A stretch of 64,000 nucleotides of DNA, from contig CAJTZF010000006.1 of assembly GCA_910584245.1 (NCBI GenBank), forward strand, positions 1-64,000, read 5' to 3'. The translations under genes and the position numbers were made by a program. Shown here piece by piece: positions 41,942 to 51,653 of this stretch (the first letter of the stretch is position 1; each line of letters begins with the position of its first letter). The notes under the pieces are model-generated. The model had not been told where the DNA came from. It was given only the letters and a program-made list of their open reading frames with translations, and ran no database searches. This stretch comes from an uncultured Eubacterium sp. Its GTDB lineage: Bacteria; Bacillota; Clostridia; Lachnospirales; Lachnospiraceae.

Positions 41942-42027
41942 TGCTGGTAACCGGAATCGAACCGGTACGGGTGTCACCACCCACAGGATTTTAAGTCCTG
42001 GGCGTCTGCCAGTTCCGCCACACCAGC
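41942..42027 (-). tRNA. tRNA-Leu (UAA)
   Basis: 86 nt with a long variable arm. Anticodon loop centre on the minus strand CTTAAAA gives anticodon TAA. Acceptor stem GCTGGTG / TACCAGC, discriminator A, T-arm GGTTCGATTCC. The CCA end is not encoded. Last of four tRNA genes in tandem. Confidence 0.95.
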
Positions 42028-42070
42028 ATATATTCTATTTTACAGACATATATCACTTCTATGCTGTAAA

Positions 42071-42144
42071 CGACCCAGGAGGGACTCGAACCCTTGACCT
42101 CTGCCGTGACAGGGCAGCGCTCTAACCAACTGAGCTACTGGGCC
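42071..42144 (-). tRNA. tRNA-Asp (GUC)
   Basis: Anticodon stem CTGCC / GGCAG around loop CTGTCAC gives GTC. Acceptor GGCCCAG / CTGGGTC with discriminator G, as is usual for Asp. D-arm AGCTCAGTTGGTTAGAGC. Confidence 0.95.
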
Positions 42145-42169
42145 ATTTCTATATATAATAGAAAAACAG

Positions 42170-42243
42170 TGGACCCTCGGGGACTCGAACCCCGGACCGT
42201 CCGGTTATGAGCCGGATGCTCTAACCAACTGAGCTAAAGGTCC
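42170..42243 (-). tRNA. tRNA with CAU anticodon, probably Ile2
   Basis: Loop CTCATAA gives anticodon CAT. The body GGACCTTTAGCTCAGTTGG and the anticodon arm with CGGCTCATAACCG resemble the Bacillus tRNA-Ile2 whose C34 is changed to lysidine by TilS. Elongator Met cannot be excluded by eye. Confidence 0.85.
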
Positions 42244-42249
42244 AGACAA

Positions 42250-42321
42250 TGACTCCTACGGGAATCGAACCCGTGTTACCGCCGTGAAAGGGCGATGTCT
42301 TAACCGCTTGACCAAGGAGCC
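42250..42321 (-). tRNA. tRNA-Glu (UUC)
   Basis: Loop CTTTCAC gives anticodon TTC. Acceptor GGCTCCT / AGGAGTC, discriminator A. First of the cluster in the direction of transcription. The 178 bp between it and the GH43 gene hold no gene I recognise. Confidence 0.95.
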
Positions 42322-42499
42322 ATCTGGATGCAGTCTTACATTAACATTTCCCGCCTATCGTCAATGTCCGACAACAAGAATTATGTTACCATATTTATAT
42401 AGGATTTGCAAGCATTTTTACAAATTTCTTTCTATATTTTTTTCTGGCCGCCCCCATTTTCAAAATAGGAAAACCAGGACGGCCATCATTCTTTACAAA

Positions 42500-45286
42500 T
42501 TACTTTTTAATTCTCGCCGTTTTAGAAAGCCCCTTTCCTTTGAAAAGCTTTTTATAACTTTTTAGCTTTTTCGCCGGCACCTTTACGGTTGCCTTTTTAT
42601 CAATACCCTTAAAAGCGCCATTCCCAATATTCTTTAAAACAGCCGAGCGAATATTCACCGCTTTCAATTTCTTGCATCCCTGGAATGCCTTTGCTCCAAT
42701 TTTCGTGACATTTTTGCCAACCACGGCCTGTTTCAGCGCCTTTGAATTATAACATGCTTTTGCCGCAATAGATGTCACTCTGAAATTATAACCCAAATAC
42801 GAAACTGTCGCCGGTACGGTAAGCTTCGACCCGTTCTTTTTCACCATGCCCTGGAATTCTGCTGTCTGCTTCCCTGTAACCTTATACCGCATGCCGCCAG
42901 CTTCAAACCGTGTCCCCTTTCCCGGTACCTTATCGCCTGACGGCGTCACATTTGCAGTAGGATTGGACGGTGTCTGGCCGGGAGCCGCAGACGCACCCGG
43001 ATTGCCCGTTGCAGCTGGCGGGGCCGGTGTCTCCGCTTTCTTCTCTTGAACCGTAACTATCATTTTTACAGCTTTATTTTCAGGAAGGATTTCGAACTCC
43101 TCCTCCAGATCGAGAATCGGAGAACCATCTGCCCCGAAATGCACAATACGCAGGAACGCATCCCTTTGAAATGCATTTCCATCACCTGGTCTTGCATGGA
43201 ACACATTAACCAGGTTTCCATCCTCATCCGTGACATATGAATTGTGGCCCGGACCGTGATATTTGTTTTCGCCCTTCGAAGACAATCCCGTCAATATCGG
43301 ATAATTTGTTTTTTTCCATGAATCTGGATTCAGGAAATCGACTTCATTCGATAGATCAATTTGCGTCATGCCTACACAATAAGTTTCATCGGTCGCACCA
43401 CCCGAGTAGGTGAGATAAAGCCGGTTGTCTGTCAAAATAACAAACGGTCCCTCATTTACAAACTGATGATTTCTCTCCCAGCTGTACTCGCATGGCACAA
43501 TTAGAACCGGTTTACTGATTAACTGACCCGGATTCTCCGCCGTCGTCTCTCCAATCCACAAATCCGCCGTTCCACCATTTTTACCAAAATTCCGCTGCGA
43601 CCAGACCACATAATGCCTGTCAAGATATGAAAAATGCGTCATATCGAGCGTGATTCCGCCGTAATTTGTATTCAAAACCTTTCCATCCTGGTCTAAATAG
43701 CGTTTGGGCGCTTCCCAGTCATCATACTTTGTCGGATCGCCGCCCGTTTTCAATTTCATAATAAGGCTCTGCACATCCCATCCAGAACCAATGTTAGAGG
43801 CAAACAGCATGTACAGTTCTCCGTTGATCACGTGCAGCTCCGGGGCCCAATACCGGGTGAGGGAGACAATTCCGCCTTCTGCTCCCTTTGCCTCATCATA
43901 CACTAAATGCTCTTCCGCTTCATTTAACCCCGCTACTGTGTCAGCTTCCCGGATATAAAGATCATCCTCCCCCGTCTCAGTCGTAGCGATAAAATAGTAT
44001 TTTCCGTTGAATTGAACCACATTCGGGTCTGCTCTTCCAGCCAAAAATGGATAATTACCCGCCTCAGAAATGCGGTCTGACATTTGCCGGATCGTACCGC
44101 TCACTTCATACGTGCCTTCTTTTGTAAAATCTACCTTTGCCAATTCACTTTCATTCCATGTAACGCTCTTTTCCGCCGTGGAACCATCCGAATAATGAGC
44201 CGTAACCTTTGTGCCGGGTAAATCAACCGCCTTACCGGGCTCTGTCTGAATCTCTGCCGGATCTACCGTTGTGTTGACTACCGGCCTTAACTTATTCAGA
44301 ATACTAGTGGCTTCCTCTGGCGTAACTGCAATAACATTGCTCTCGATCGCATATGTAATATCCGTATCTGTTACGTCCTGCTTGAATGACGCAAATTCCT
44401 CTTTTTCCCCCACAGCTTCAAAATCGGAGGTCCGATTTACATAGCTTATACCGGAATCCCCGCTCGTCCATGTGATATAATAAGTATCGGTAACTTTGTC
44501 GTATACACATGCCGGATCTGTTATATCATCTTCATTACTCAGCTGGATCAGCTTCACCTGCTCATACGATATTAAATCCTTGGAAGTAAAAAGAAGAACC
44601 GTCCCCTTCTGGTCGTTTACCGACTCCTCTTCATTTGCCCGCACTGCCACGACGCCGAAGCTTCCATCTTTCATGCGGAAAATATACGGCTGCTTTAGGA
44701 CCTTTGTCTTTGTACCGTCATTTTTTGCAAACAAAACCCCCGTGTTATCATGCAATGGCTCAAAACTCATTCCATCCGCGCTATATCCGAGATGCAGACT
44801 ATCCGTCACCGCTGACTGGTACATCCCATGCGCCTTTCCATTTCTCTTGATCTGGTCGTCATTTTCTCTCGTATAACTCAAAATATAGCCTGAGCCTTTT
44901 GGCAACACCTTGACACAAAAGCTCTTTGTTTTTTTCGTGTTGTCTGCCTGCGTAATGGACGCCTCTAAATTTACTTCTGTAATCTCAGATGCGGGCGCCG
45001 TGATTTTACCTGTGGCGGCGTCGATACTCCCACTGTCTGATGTCCACTGAATCCCCACGCCTCCGAGCTGCATCGGAAGGCTGTCCTGCTCTGATATATA
45101 ATATGGCAGCAACAGTTGATCTAAATCCTCCGCCTGTGCTCGGCGCGCACCCTGGGACAATTGTTCTTCTGCTTGTACTGTTGTCTTAAATGCAGAAAAC
45201 AACCCTGCCACAAGTGCGAATGCCAGCAATAAACTAATTGCTTGTCGTAACCAGCGGTTTTGATTTTTCAATACTCTTCGTTCCAT
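42500..45286 (-). CDS. Large secreted GH43 glycoside hydrolase with LRR_5-type tail
   Basis: The 928-residue protein starts with a signal peptide (about 14-40). Residues about 55-125 form an Ig-like module. About 130-320 holds a first beta-propeller-like part (GSGYILSYTREND, TDPACVYDKVTDTYYITW), and about 335-395 a Big_4-type Ig module (AHYSDGSTAEKSVTWN). A GH43 five-bladed propeller follows at about 410-765; GRADPNVVQFNGKYYF carries the catalytic Asp, with RYWAPELHVINGELYM and GPGHNSYV. Then a Pro/Ala linker and an LRR_5 domain (about 835-928; TKIGAKAFQGCKKLKAVNIR, KKATVKVPAKK). It should cleave arabinan or xylan side chains at the cell surface. Confidence 0.88.
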   Translation of the reverse strand: MERRVLKNQNRWLRQAISLLLAFALVAGLFSAFKTTVQAEEQLSQGARRAQAEDLDQLLLPYYISEQDSLPMQLGGVGIQWTSDSGSIDAATGKITAPASEITEVNLEASITQADNTKKTKSFCVKVLPKGSGYILSYTRENDDQIKRNGKAHGMYQSAVTDSLHLGYSADGMSFEPLHDNTGVLFAKNDGTKTKVLKQPYIFRMKDGSFGVVAVRANEEESVNDQKGTVLLFTSKDLISYEQVKLIQLSNEDDITDPACVYDKVTDTYYITWTSGDSGISYVNRTSDFEAVGEKEEFASFKQDVTDTDITYAIESNVIAVTPEEATSILNKLRPVVNTTVDPAEIQTEPGKAVDLPGTKVTAHYSDGSTAEKSVTWNESELAKVDFTKEGTYEVSGTIRQMSDRISEAGNYPFLAGRADPNVVQFNGKYYFIATTETGEDDLYIREADTVAGLNEAEEHLVYDEAKGAEGGIVSLTRYWAPELHVINGELYMLFASNIGSGWDVQSLIMKLKTGGDPTKYDDWEAPKRYLDQDGKVLNTNYGGITLDMTHFSYLDRHYVVWSQRNFGKNGGTADLWIGETTAENPGQLISKPVLIVPCEYSWERNHQFVNEGPFVILTDNRLYLTYSGGATDETYCVGMTQIDLSNEVDFLNPDSWKKTNYPILTGLSSKGENKYHGPGHNSYVTDEDGNLVNVFHARPGDGNAFQRDAFLRIVHFGADGSPILDLEEEFEILPENKAVKMIVTVQEKKAETPAPPAATGNPGASAAPGQTPSNPTANVTPSGDKVPGKGTRFEAGGMRYKVTGKQTAEFQGMVKKNGSKLTVPATVSYLGYNFRVTSIAAKACYNSKALKQAVVGKNVTKIGAKAFQGCKKLKAVNIRSAVLKNIGNGAFKGIDKKATVKVPAKKLKSYKKLFKGKGLSKTARIKK

Positions 45287-45484
45287 TTTACATTCCTCCT
45301 CGTATTTTTTATTTATTACTGAAATAGCTGAACATAATCACTACTACGTTAATTATATCAGATCGGGATTTATCTTACCATGATGTATAGTATCTAATAA
45401 TTTGATTAATAATGTCCAGCCTTTTCTGTTTATTTTTTATGATCCCGGGTAATACTATACAAAAATGAAAGTGAGGACACCGAT

Positions 45485-45670
45485 ATGTTTAAAGAAAATG
45501 AAAATGTGCAAAAGGATTCCACTCAAAACACGGCATCCAACTGCCACCGGCCGAAAGGAGGTTCCTCCTCTTCGGGATCCAGTGATAGTTCCGACCAGGA
45601 TTCCTCCACATCCAAATATGTCGTAAAGGATGACCACAGGGAACGCAGGGATGGCCCGGGCGGAAACTGA
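45485..45670 (+). CDS. Small Ser-rich hydrophilic protein of unknown function
   Basis: A 61-residue ORF with GTGAGGA eight bases before the ATG and an intrinsic terminator 40 bp behind it, which supports a real transcript. The product has no hydrophobic segment. Its centre is a Ser/Gly/Asp stretch (GGSSSSGSSDSSDQDSS) and its end is charged (KDDHRERRDGPGGN). No family recognised. Probably disordered. Confidence 0.5.
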   Translation: MFKENENVQKDSTQNTASNCHRPKGGSSSSGSSDSSDQDSSTSKYVVKDDHRERRDGPGGN

Positions 45671-45706
45671 TTGCCAATATATACAAACCAAAACAAATAT
45701 AATAAG

Positions 45707-45750
45707 GCTGCTGCACCCGGTCAATGACGACCTGTGCAGCAGCTCTTTTC
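45707..45750 (+). terminator. Terminator after the small Ser-rich gene
   Basis: Ten-base-pair stem GCTGCTGCAC / GTGCAGCAGC, then TCTTTTC. It also lies just behind the convergent glycosyltransferase gene. Confidence 0.75.
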
Positions 45751-45765
45751 ATTCTACATCTGTTA

Positions 45766-46782
45766 TCAATTAAATCCGTACAATTTACGTGAGATGCTAT
45801 ATCCCCACACTACCATTTTCCGGCCAGCCTTTCCCCGGATCTGCATCGGCCGGCTGAGAATCTGTTTATTCACCAGGCGGTACATGCCCTTACTCGAGCT
45901 TTTCAAATACTTCCAAAGCTCCGCCCGCTTGGCAAGGCTCTCCTCCGATCCCTCCTTAATGAGAAACACAGAGCTGACTGTCATCATCATAGCTAAGTAT
46001 TTTACCATGTAATCACGCAGCTTTTTATTTCGGATCTTCGTAAGGTCAAACTTGTCTATCATAATTTTATTTACTTTGATCTGCTGGTCAATGCGCCCAA
46101 TCATAATTCCTTCATTGACTGACTGGTCATCCCTGCCTATGAAATACCTATATAAATCAACATTAATATAGTACATCGTCTTCACTGACGGAAGCGGTGT
46201 GTACACAAATATATTGTCGACATAAAAAGTGTGCTTCGGCAGTTCCAATTCGCAGTCGACCAGTATCTGCGTCCGGTAAATGACGGAATGCATCAATATA
46301 TTCTGGCTAATTTTAAATTTCTTTATATCACTCCAGCTAAAAACCTTATCCTCTGGAAATACGCCGTCATAACGGATGGCTTTATGTTTATGGACACTCG
46401 GTTTCTCATACACATAGTTTGCCAATACCATATCGACAAGCCTTCCTTCACGGATAAAGCTCCTCAACTGCTGGAGAACCCGGAGAAAAGAATCCTTATC
46501 CAGCCAGTCGTCGCTGTCAAGCACTTTAAAATAAATCCCTTTCGCATTGCGGAGACCTGTATTCACCGCTTCCCCATGTCCTCCATTTTTCTGGTGTATC
46601 GCCCTTACGATACCAGGATGCTGCCTCTCCAGCTCATCCGCAATTTCCGCCGTATGATCTGAGGATCCATCGTCCACGACGAGAATCTCCACGTCCTCTC
46701 CGCCGACCAGTGCACTCTCCACTGCATGATTCATATATTCCTCAGAATTATAACACGGAATCGCCACACTTAAAATCTTCAT
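45766..46782 (-). CDS. Glycosyltransferase family 2
   Basis: The 338-residue GT-A fold enzyme has VAIPCYNSEEYMNHAVESAL at the start, ILVVDDGSSDHTAEIA for nucleotide binding, the DXD-like LDSDDWLDKDSF metal site and a GGHGEAVNTGL segment. There is no clear membrane helix. It lies six bases after the UDP-galactopyranose mutase gene, so it may transfer galactofuranose to a surface glycan; this is inferred from the neighbour only. Confidence 0.9.
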   Translation of the reverse strand: MKILSVAIPCYNSEEYMNHAVESALVGGEDVEILVVDDGSSDHTAEIADELERQHPGIVRAIHQKNGGHGEAVNTGLRNAKGIYFKVLDSDDWLDKDSFLRVLQQLRSFIREGRLVDMVLANYVYEKPSVHKHKAIRYDGVFPEDKVFSWSDIKKFKISQNILMHSVIYRTQILVDCELELPKHTFYVDNIFVYTPLPSVKTMYYINVDLYRYFIGRDDQSVNEGIMIGRIDQQIKVNKIMIDKFDLTKIRNKKLRDYMVKYLAMMMTVSSVFLIKEGSEESLAKRAELWKYLKSSSKGMYRLVNKQILSRPMQIRGKAGRKMVVWGYSISRKLYGFN

Positions 46783-46788
46783 CCTGTC

Positions 46789-47937
46789 TCATATCCTCTC
46801 TGCCAAATCCAACGCTCTTTCTACAATGGCATCTATATTGTAATATTTATACTCTGCCAGTCTGCCTAACAAATAGAAATCCGGAATCTGTTCCACTAAA
46901 TCCCTATATTTTTCGAACAACGAATCATTTTCAGCATTATTAATCGCATAATAAGGTATTTCACCCTGTTTACCCGAATACGCCATTGGGTACTCCTTCA
47001 CGATCGTAGTGTCCTTCGCATCCATCTGCCCGGACAAATACTTGAATTCTGTAATCCTCGTAAAGTCTTCACTGACCGTATAATTCACCACTCCATGACT
47101 TTGATAAAATGGCTTGTCATAGTGTTCGAAACGAAAATCCAGGGAACGGTACGGCAGCCGGCCGAACCGGCAGTCAAAAAACTCATCCAGGGCACCCGTA
47201 AATATAACCTGCCCATGAAACGGTTTCCCCTCAAAATATACCTTTTCCCGTCCTTCTGGCTCAACGCGCAAAACCTCTTTCCCCTGACAGTTCAAACGGA
47301 CCTCAATGCCGTCAAACGCGAGCATCTTCTCAAAAATAGCGGTATAGCCATCCAGCGGTATCCCTTGGTATTCATCCTGAAAATAACGGTTATCTCTGCT
47401 CAGAAGTACAGGCACTCTGCCGGAAACAGCCGGGTCAATCTCTTTCGGGGACTTTCCCCACTGCTTCATAGTATACTTAAGAAAAACATTTTCATACACA
47501 TAAGCCGCAATTTCTTTCAGATCATCATCTTTATCGTTCATCAGCTCCAGAATCGGAACCCTGGCGCCCTCGCCAAAGCGGTCAACAAGCTTTTTCTCCA
47601 GCTCCGGCGCTTTTCCCCCAAATACCATTTCCAGACTATTTAGATTAAAGGGTACTGGTATCTCTCTTTCATAAATCTTCCCGACCACCTCATGATTGTA
47701 GTGATACCAATCGGTAAATCTAGACAAATAATCATATACGCGTTTACTATTTGTATGGAAAATATGGGGTCCGTACTGGTGAATACAGATCCCGTATTCA
47801 TCCTTCCGGTCGAAACAATTCCCCCCCACATGATCCCGGGAGTCAATAATAAGAAGCTTTTTCCCTCTCGTTTCCGCCAGCTGCCGCGCCACAACAGCGC
47901 CGGCAAATCCACAGCCTATTACGATACAATCGTACAT
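46789..47937 (-). CDS. glf: UDP-galactopyranose mutase
   Basis: The FAD enzyme converts UDP-galactopyranose to UDP-galactofuranose. The 382-residue sequence has the FAD motif IGCGFAGAVVARQLAE, DSRDHVGGNCFD, QYGPHIFHTN and the family-typical PVPFNLNSL; KYTMKQWGKSP and the C-terminal YKYYNID follow. I choose ATG 47935-47937 with TTGGAG upstream over a TTG four codons before. Forms a pair with the GT2 gene. Galf is absent from animals and marks a bacterial surface polymer. Confidence 0.95.
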   Translation of the reverse strand: MYDCIVIGCGFAGAVVARQLAETRGKKLLIIDSRDHVGGNCFDRKDEYGICIHQYGPHIFHTNSKRVYDYLSRFTDWYHYNHEVVGKIYEREIPVPFNLNSLEMVFGGKAPELEKKLVDRFGEGARVPILELMNDKDDDLKEIAAYVYENVFLKYTMKQWGKSPKEIDPAVSGRVPVLLSRDNRYFQDEYQGIPLDGYTAIFEKMLAFDGIEVRLNCQGKEVLRVEPEGREKVYFEGKPFHGQVIFTGALDEFFDCRFGRLPYRSLDFRFEHYDKPFYQSHGVVNYTVSEDFTRITEFKYLSGQMDAKDTTIVKEYPMAYSGKQGEIPYYAINNAENDSLFEKYRDLVEQIPDFYLLGRLAEYKYYNIDAIVERALDLAERI

Positions 47938-47984
47938 ATCATTCTCCAATCTCTTTATTTTCAGGCTTATTTTAAAACCTGAAA

Positions 47985-48386
47985 TCAGGTCAAGAAACGC
48001 ATTTTATTTTCGGTGGATGATTTTTTCTTGGCCGCCGCAGGCTCTTTCGTTCCCGCTGCCCCCTGCAGCCGGGTCGTAAGCTGATCCTTACATGCTTTAC
48101 AATACCGTCCAGTCTTAATCGTAGTACCACAGTTCTCACAATTGAGACCAATCGGCGATTCATCGGTAAAGCACAGCCTCTCCTCGCGGATCCAGCGTTT
48201 AATCTGACGGATCGACACTTCCATCTCTGAAGAGAGCACATTAATGTCAACTTTTGGATTTTCGCGGACAAACTTTTTTACCTCCGCAAATTTTTCATCC
48301 ATTTCCTTTGTGCACTGTGAGCAAATTCTGTCGCCCTGCACATAGTTGAAAATCTTTCCACATCTCTTACATGTTATAATTTCCAT
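47985..48386 (-). CDS. YvyF-like flagellar-operon zinc ribbon protein
   Basis: The 133-residue protein has an N-terminal zinc ribbon (CKRCGKIFNYV, ICSQC), a HTH-like centre (VDINVLSSEMEVSIRQIKRW) and a second Cys pair cluster (CENCGTTIKTGRYCKAC), then a basic tail. This is the layout of YvyF/TIGR03826 proteins encoded next to comFC and flgM in Bacillus. Here too comFC is the upstream neighbour (64 bp), but flgM, flgN and flgK do not follow. Probably a regulator of late flagellar genes; function not established. Confidence 0.8.
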   Translation of the reverse strand: MEIITCKRCGKIFNYVQGDRICSQCTKEMDEKFAEVKKFVRENPKVDINVLSSEMEVSIRQIKRWIREERLCFTDESPIGLNCENCGTTIKTGRYCKACKDQLTTRLQGAAGTKEPAAAKKKSSTENKMRFLT

Positions 48387-48450
48387 ATCCTACTACCTCC
48401 ATTCACCAGACAAGGACATGCCCGTCTACTATTATTTTCCTTTTTCTCTA

Positions 48451-49164
48451 TCAATCGCCGCTGCCTATGCACAGGCAGAGAAAATAAACCCGTTTTGCCC
48501 CCGCCTCTCTCAATATCCTGCCGCATGCTTCCAGTGTCGCACCCGTCGTGTAAATATCATCTATTAATAATATATTCCGATATGCTGCATTTTCCCCAAC
48601 AACAGAAAAACTCTTTTGAAGATTGTTGATTCTCGCCCGGCCCCCCAGACCCTTCTGCGGTTTCGTATTCCCAGTGCGGATCAGATAGTTCAAATCCACA
48701 GCAATACCCAGCCGCTGCCCGATCCGGACAGCAAGGCAGGCCGCCTGGTTAAATCCCCGGAATCTCATCCTTCTCTTATGTATCGGAACCGGAATAAGCA
48801 CATCTGGTGAAATACGCCGCACCCATGCGCCATAACCCGCGGACATCTGGTCTGCAAAATACTTACCGCCCGCAAGCTCCCCCCTGTATTTCAAATTCCG
48901 AATAGCCTTCTGCATCCGCTCGTTATACGGATATAATGCAAACCCGCGGTCCACACAAAATTCATGGCTCCGGCAATTCTCACACAATTCAGCCTCCAAA
49001 TCAATCAACGGTTTGGAACACCTCTTGCACCTAGGCTCCGTCACCGGAAAAATCGCAGTCCGGCAAACGCGGCACATCCTTTCACCCCTGGGTTCCGTCA
49101 GAATCTGGTGGCATACAACACATTTTTCAGGATAAATCAAGTTTAAAAGTTTATAATTTTGCAA
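48451..49164 (-). CDS. comFC: ComF family protein
   Basis: The 237-residue protein starts with zinc-finger-like Cys pairs (CVVCHQIL, CRVC, CKRC, CENC) and ends with a phosphoribosyltransferase domain whose PRPP loop is NILLIDDIYTTGATLEACG. RFRGFNQAACLA is the other ComF signature. ComFC aids DNA transformation in several bacteria; whether this organism is competent cannot be told. It lies 44 bp after recD2. Confidence 0.92.
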   Translation of the reverse strand: MQNYKLLNLIYPEKCVVCHQILTEPRGERMCRVCRTAIFPVTEPRCKRCSKPLIDLEAELCENCRSHEFCVDRGFALYPYNERMQKAIRNLKYRGELAGGKYFADQMSAGYGAWVRRISPDVLIPVPIHKRRMRFRGFNQAACLAVRIGQRLGIAVDLNYLIRTGNTKPQKGLGGRARINNLQKSFSVVGENAAYRNILLIDDIYTTGATLEACGRILREAGAKRVYFLCLCIGSGD

Positions 49165-49208
49165 AAAACTCCCTTCCGCATGTCACTCAACTTTATTTTA
49201 TCAAATAA

Positions 49209-51452
49209 TCAGTTATTTTGCAATTCTTTTAGTCGAATTTCCAATGTGGAATATCTTTTCTGTTCCGACTCATTGCAGATCATATCAGACACCGTCTTCT
49301 TGCTGCCAACGATCGTCACACACTTTTTCCCTCTCGTAACTGCCGTGTACAGAAGGTTGCGGTTCATAAGCACCCGGGGACCGCCCAATAACGGAATCAC
49401 CACGGCAGGATACTCACTTCCCTGTGATTTATGTATCGTAACCGCATAGGCAAGCTCCAGCTCATCCATATCCCCAAAGCTATATTTTACCAGGCGCTCT
49501 TCATCAAACGCAACCGTCATTTCCTTGTTGAAAAGGTCAATCTGCTCAATAATACCGCAGTCCCCGTTGAAAACGCCGGTTCCCTCCTCCACAACAACGC
49601 CGTGAAATCCTTCTACCCGCCACGGCAGCTGATAATTATTTTTGACCTGCATAACCTTGTCTCCCTCGCGGAAAACCGTGCCATGCACTTCCAGCTGTGC
49701 CTTCTTTCCATCCTCCGGATTCAAATATTTCTGCAAAACCTCATTGCAACGAACGACGCCAAGCTCCCCTTTTTTCATCGGGGTCAGCACCTGCACGTCA
49801 AACGCAGTACAATCCGTATATTTTGGCATTTTATCCCGCACGAGCCAAAGCATAACCTCCAGCACACTATGGCTGTCCATCTTTTCCAGGCAAAAAAAAT
49901 CCCGGCTCTTGTTATCCAGGCTGACTGGCTCACCGTGATTGATCTTGTGGGCATTTACTACAATATCGCTCTCCGCCGCCTGCCGGAAAATCTTTTCCAG
50001 CTTCACGACACTACAACATTCTGAGCGGATAATATCCCGGAGCACATTGCCCGGCCCCACACTCGGCAGCTGGTTCACATCCCCTACCAAAATCAGCCTC
50101 GTACCGACAGAAACCGCCTTTAGCAGACTTGTAAACAGATAAATGTCTACCATAGACATCTCGTCAATAATGATGACGTCAGCCTCCAGCGGATTCCACT
50201 CATTGCGCTCAAAACTGCCCTGGCCCCCGCTGTCTGAAAACTCCTCACCGCCCTGATCGGCCCCTGCGCCATTATATTGCAGCATCCGGTGTATTGTCTG
50301 TGTCTCCCGCCCGGTAGTCTCACTCATCCTCTTTGCCGCCCGCCCAGTGGGCGCTGCGAGGAGAATGGTCTGTCCCTCCGACTCCAGCAGCTTGATAATC
50401 ATGTTAATTGTCGTCGTTTTACCCGTTCCCGGCCCGCCTGTGATAACAAGAAGTCCATGATTCACCGACTCCTGTACCGCCGTAACCTGCTGCTGATCCA
50501 GCTCGATTCCCAATTCCTTCTGAAAATTTTGTATTCTTCCCCTAAGCGAATCCTCCGGACGGCCGCAGACTTCCCCCAGATCTAAAAGCATCCTCGCACA
50601 ATTCAGCTCACTGTAATACAAATTGGGCAAATACACCCGCTCCCCGTCCCGGATAATACTTTTATCCAGCACCATCTGGTCTGTCATTGCCATAAGCCGT
50701 TCCACTCCCACACCGAGAAACTCTACGCAATTGCGAAAAAGCAGCTCCTCCGGCATATAAATGTGGCCGGAATTACTACCAAGCCCCAATACATAAAGAA
50801 TGCCCGCCCGGATACGGAAATCGGAATCCATATCCAGTCCTGTCCGAAGAGCGATCCCGTCCGCAATCTTAAATCCCACACCGCGTATGTCCTCCGCCAG
50901 CTTATAAGGATTATTTTTTACTATGCCATATAACTCTTCCCGGTACGCCTTATAAATTTTCACGGCAAGCTGATTGCTAATGCCGTATTGCTGGAGAAAA
51001 AGAAGCGCGTTCCTCATCTCTCTTTTTTCCTCAAACTGGCTTGCAATATCAGCCGCTTTCCGTTCGCTGATTCCCTTTACCTCGCTCAGACGCTCCGGCT
51101 CTTTTTCGATAATGGTAAATGTCTGCTCCCCGAACTGGTCTGTGATCCTTTTGGCCAGTCCGCCGCCAATTCCCTTTATAGCGCCAGACGCCAAATAGCG
51201 CTGCATTGACATAACATCGTCCGGGTCCCGGCTCTCACTTTTCTCAACCTTGAACTGCTCGTGATAGGTCGGATGCGTCACCACGTTTCCGTGCAGAACC
51301 ATGTATTCCCCTTCATTGATAAAGGGAAAGGTGCCGACGCACGTTTCGAGAATTTCGTCGTCCCCGTCCCCACAAGCAAACTCGAATACCGTATATCCAT
51401 TCTCTACATTCCGATAAATAATATGTTCCACATATCCGTTCCGTTCTTCCAT
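49209..51452 (-). CDS. recD2: RecD2-type ATP-dependent DNA helicase
   Basis: The 747-residue SF1B helicase has an N-terminal OB region and HhH motifs (residues about 90-215: IKGIGGGLAKRI, VKGISERKAADI, IRGVGFKIADGI). The ATPase motifs are Walker A GGPGTGKTTT (about 342), IIIDEMSMVD (motif II), LVGDVNQLPSVGPG (motif III) and AVTIHKSQGSEYPAV (motif VI region, UvrD_C_2). RecD2 unwinds 5'-3' and acts in repair and fork stability without RecBC. First gene before comFC and the YvyF-like gene. The 200 bp upstream hold a short GC-rich stretch and a terminator. Confidence 0.95.
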   Translation of the reverse strand: MEERNGYVEHIIYRNVENGYTVFEFACGDGDDEILETCVGTFPFINEGEYMVLHGNVVTHPTYHEQFKVEKSESRDPDDVMSMQRYLASGAIKGIGGGLAKRITDQFGEQTFTIIEKEPERLSEVKGISERKAADIASQFEEKREMRNALLFLQQYGISNQLAVKIYKAYREELYGIVKNNPYKLAEDIRGVGFKIADGIALRTGLDMDSDFRIRAGILYVLGLGSNSGHIYMPEELLFRNCVEFLGVGVERLMAMTDQMVLDKSIIRDGERVYLPNLYYSELNCARMLLDLGEVCGRPEDSLRGRIQNFQKELGIELDQQQVTAVQESVNHGLLVITGGPGTGKTTTINMIIKLLESEGQTILLAAPTGRAAKRMSETTGRETQTIHRMLQYNGAGADQGGEEFSDSGGQGSFERNEWNPLEADVIIIDEMSMVDIYLFTSLLKAVSVGTRLILVGDVNQLPSVGPGNVLRDIIRSECCSVVKLEKIFRQAAESDIVVNAHKINHGEPVSLDNKSRDFFCLEKMDSHSVLEVMLWLVRDKMPKYTDCTAFDVQVLTPMKKGELGVVRCNEVLQKYLNPEDGKKAQLEVHGTVFREGDKVMQVKNNYQLPWRVEGFHGVVVEEGTGVFNGDCGIIEQIDLFNKEMTVAFDEERLVKYSFGDMDELELAYAVTIHKSQGSEYPAVVIPLLGGPRVLMNRNLLYTAVTRGKKCVTIVGSKKTVSDMICNESEQKRYSTLEIRLKELQNN

Positions 51453-51572
51453 TCCGATCTCCTAACACAATGGGGGTGCCAACGCCGCACCCCGCATGGA
51501 ACTGCACGCTGCCCGGTGTGCTCCGCACACCCCAAAACAGCATAGCCTTTTGACACTGGTATCATAATAAAT

Positions 51573-51591
51573 AGCGCCCAAAACAGGCGCT
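51573..51591 (-). terminator. Terminator of the flagellar rod gene unit
   Basis: Stem AGCGCC / GGCGCT with a seven-base loop, followed on the minus strand by ATTTATTAT. It ends the mreB-flgF-flgG-flgJ unit. Confidence 0.55.
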
Positions 51592-51653
51592 GTTTATAAT
51601 CCTATGTATAACATAACAGAAATCTGCACCTTACAAGTCCTTGCCCCGTCAGA

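Noticed and set aside
42321..42499. Possible gene between tRNA-Glu and GH43
   Set aside because: Only a short AT-rich stretch with a GC-rich inverted part (GGCCGCCCCC / near 42445-42485); no start with ribosome site.
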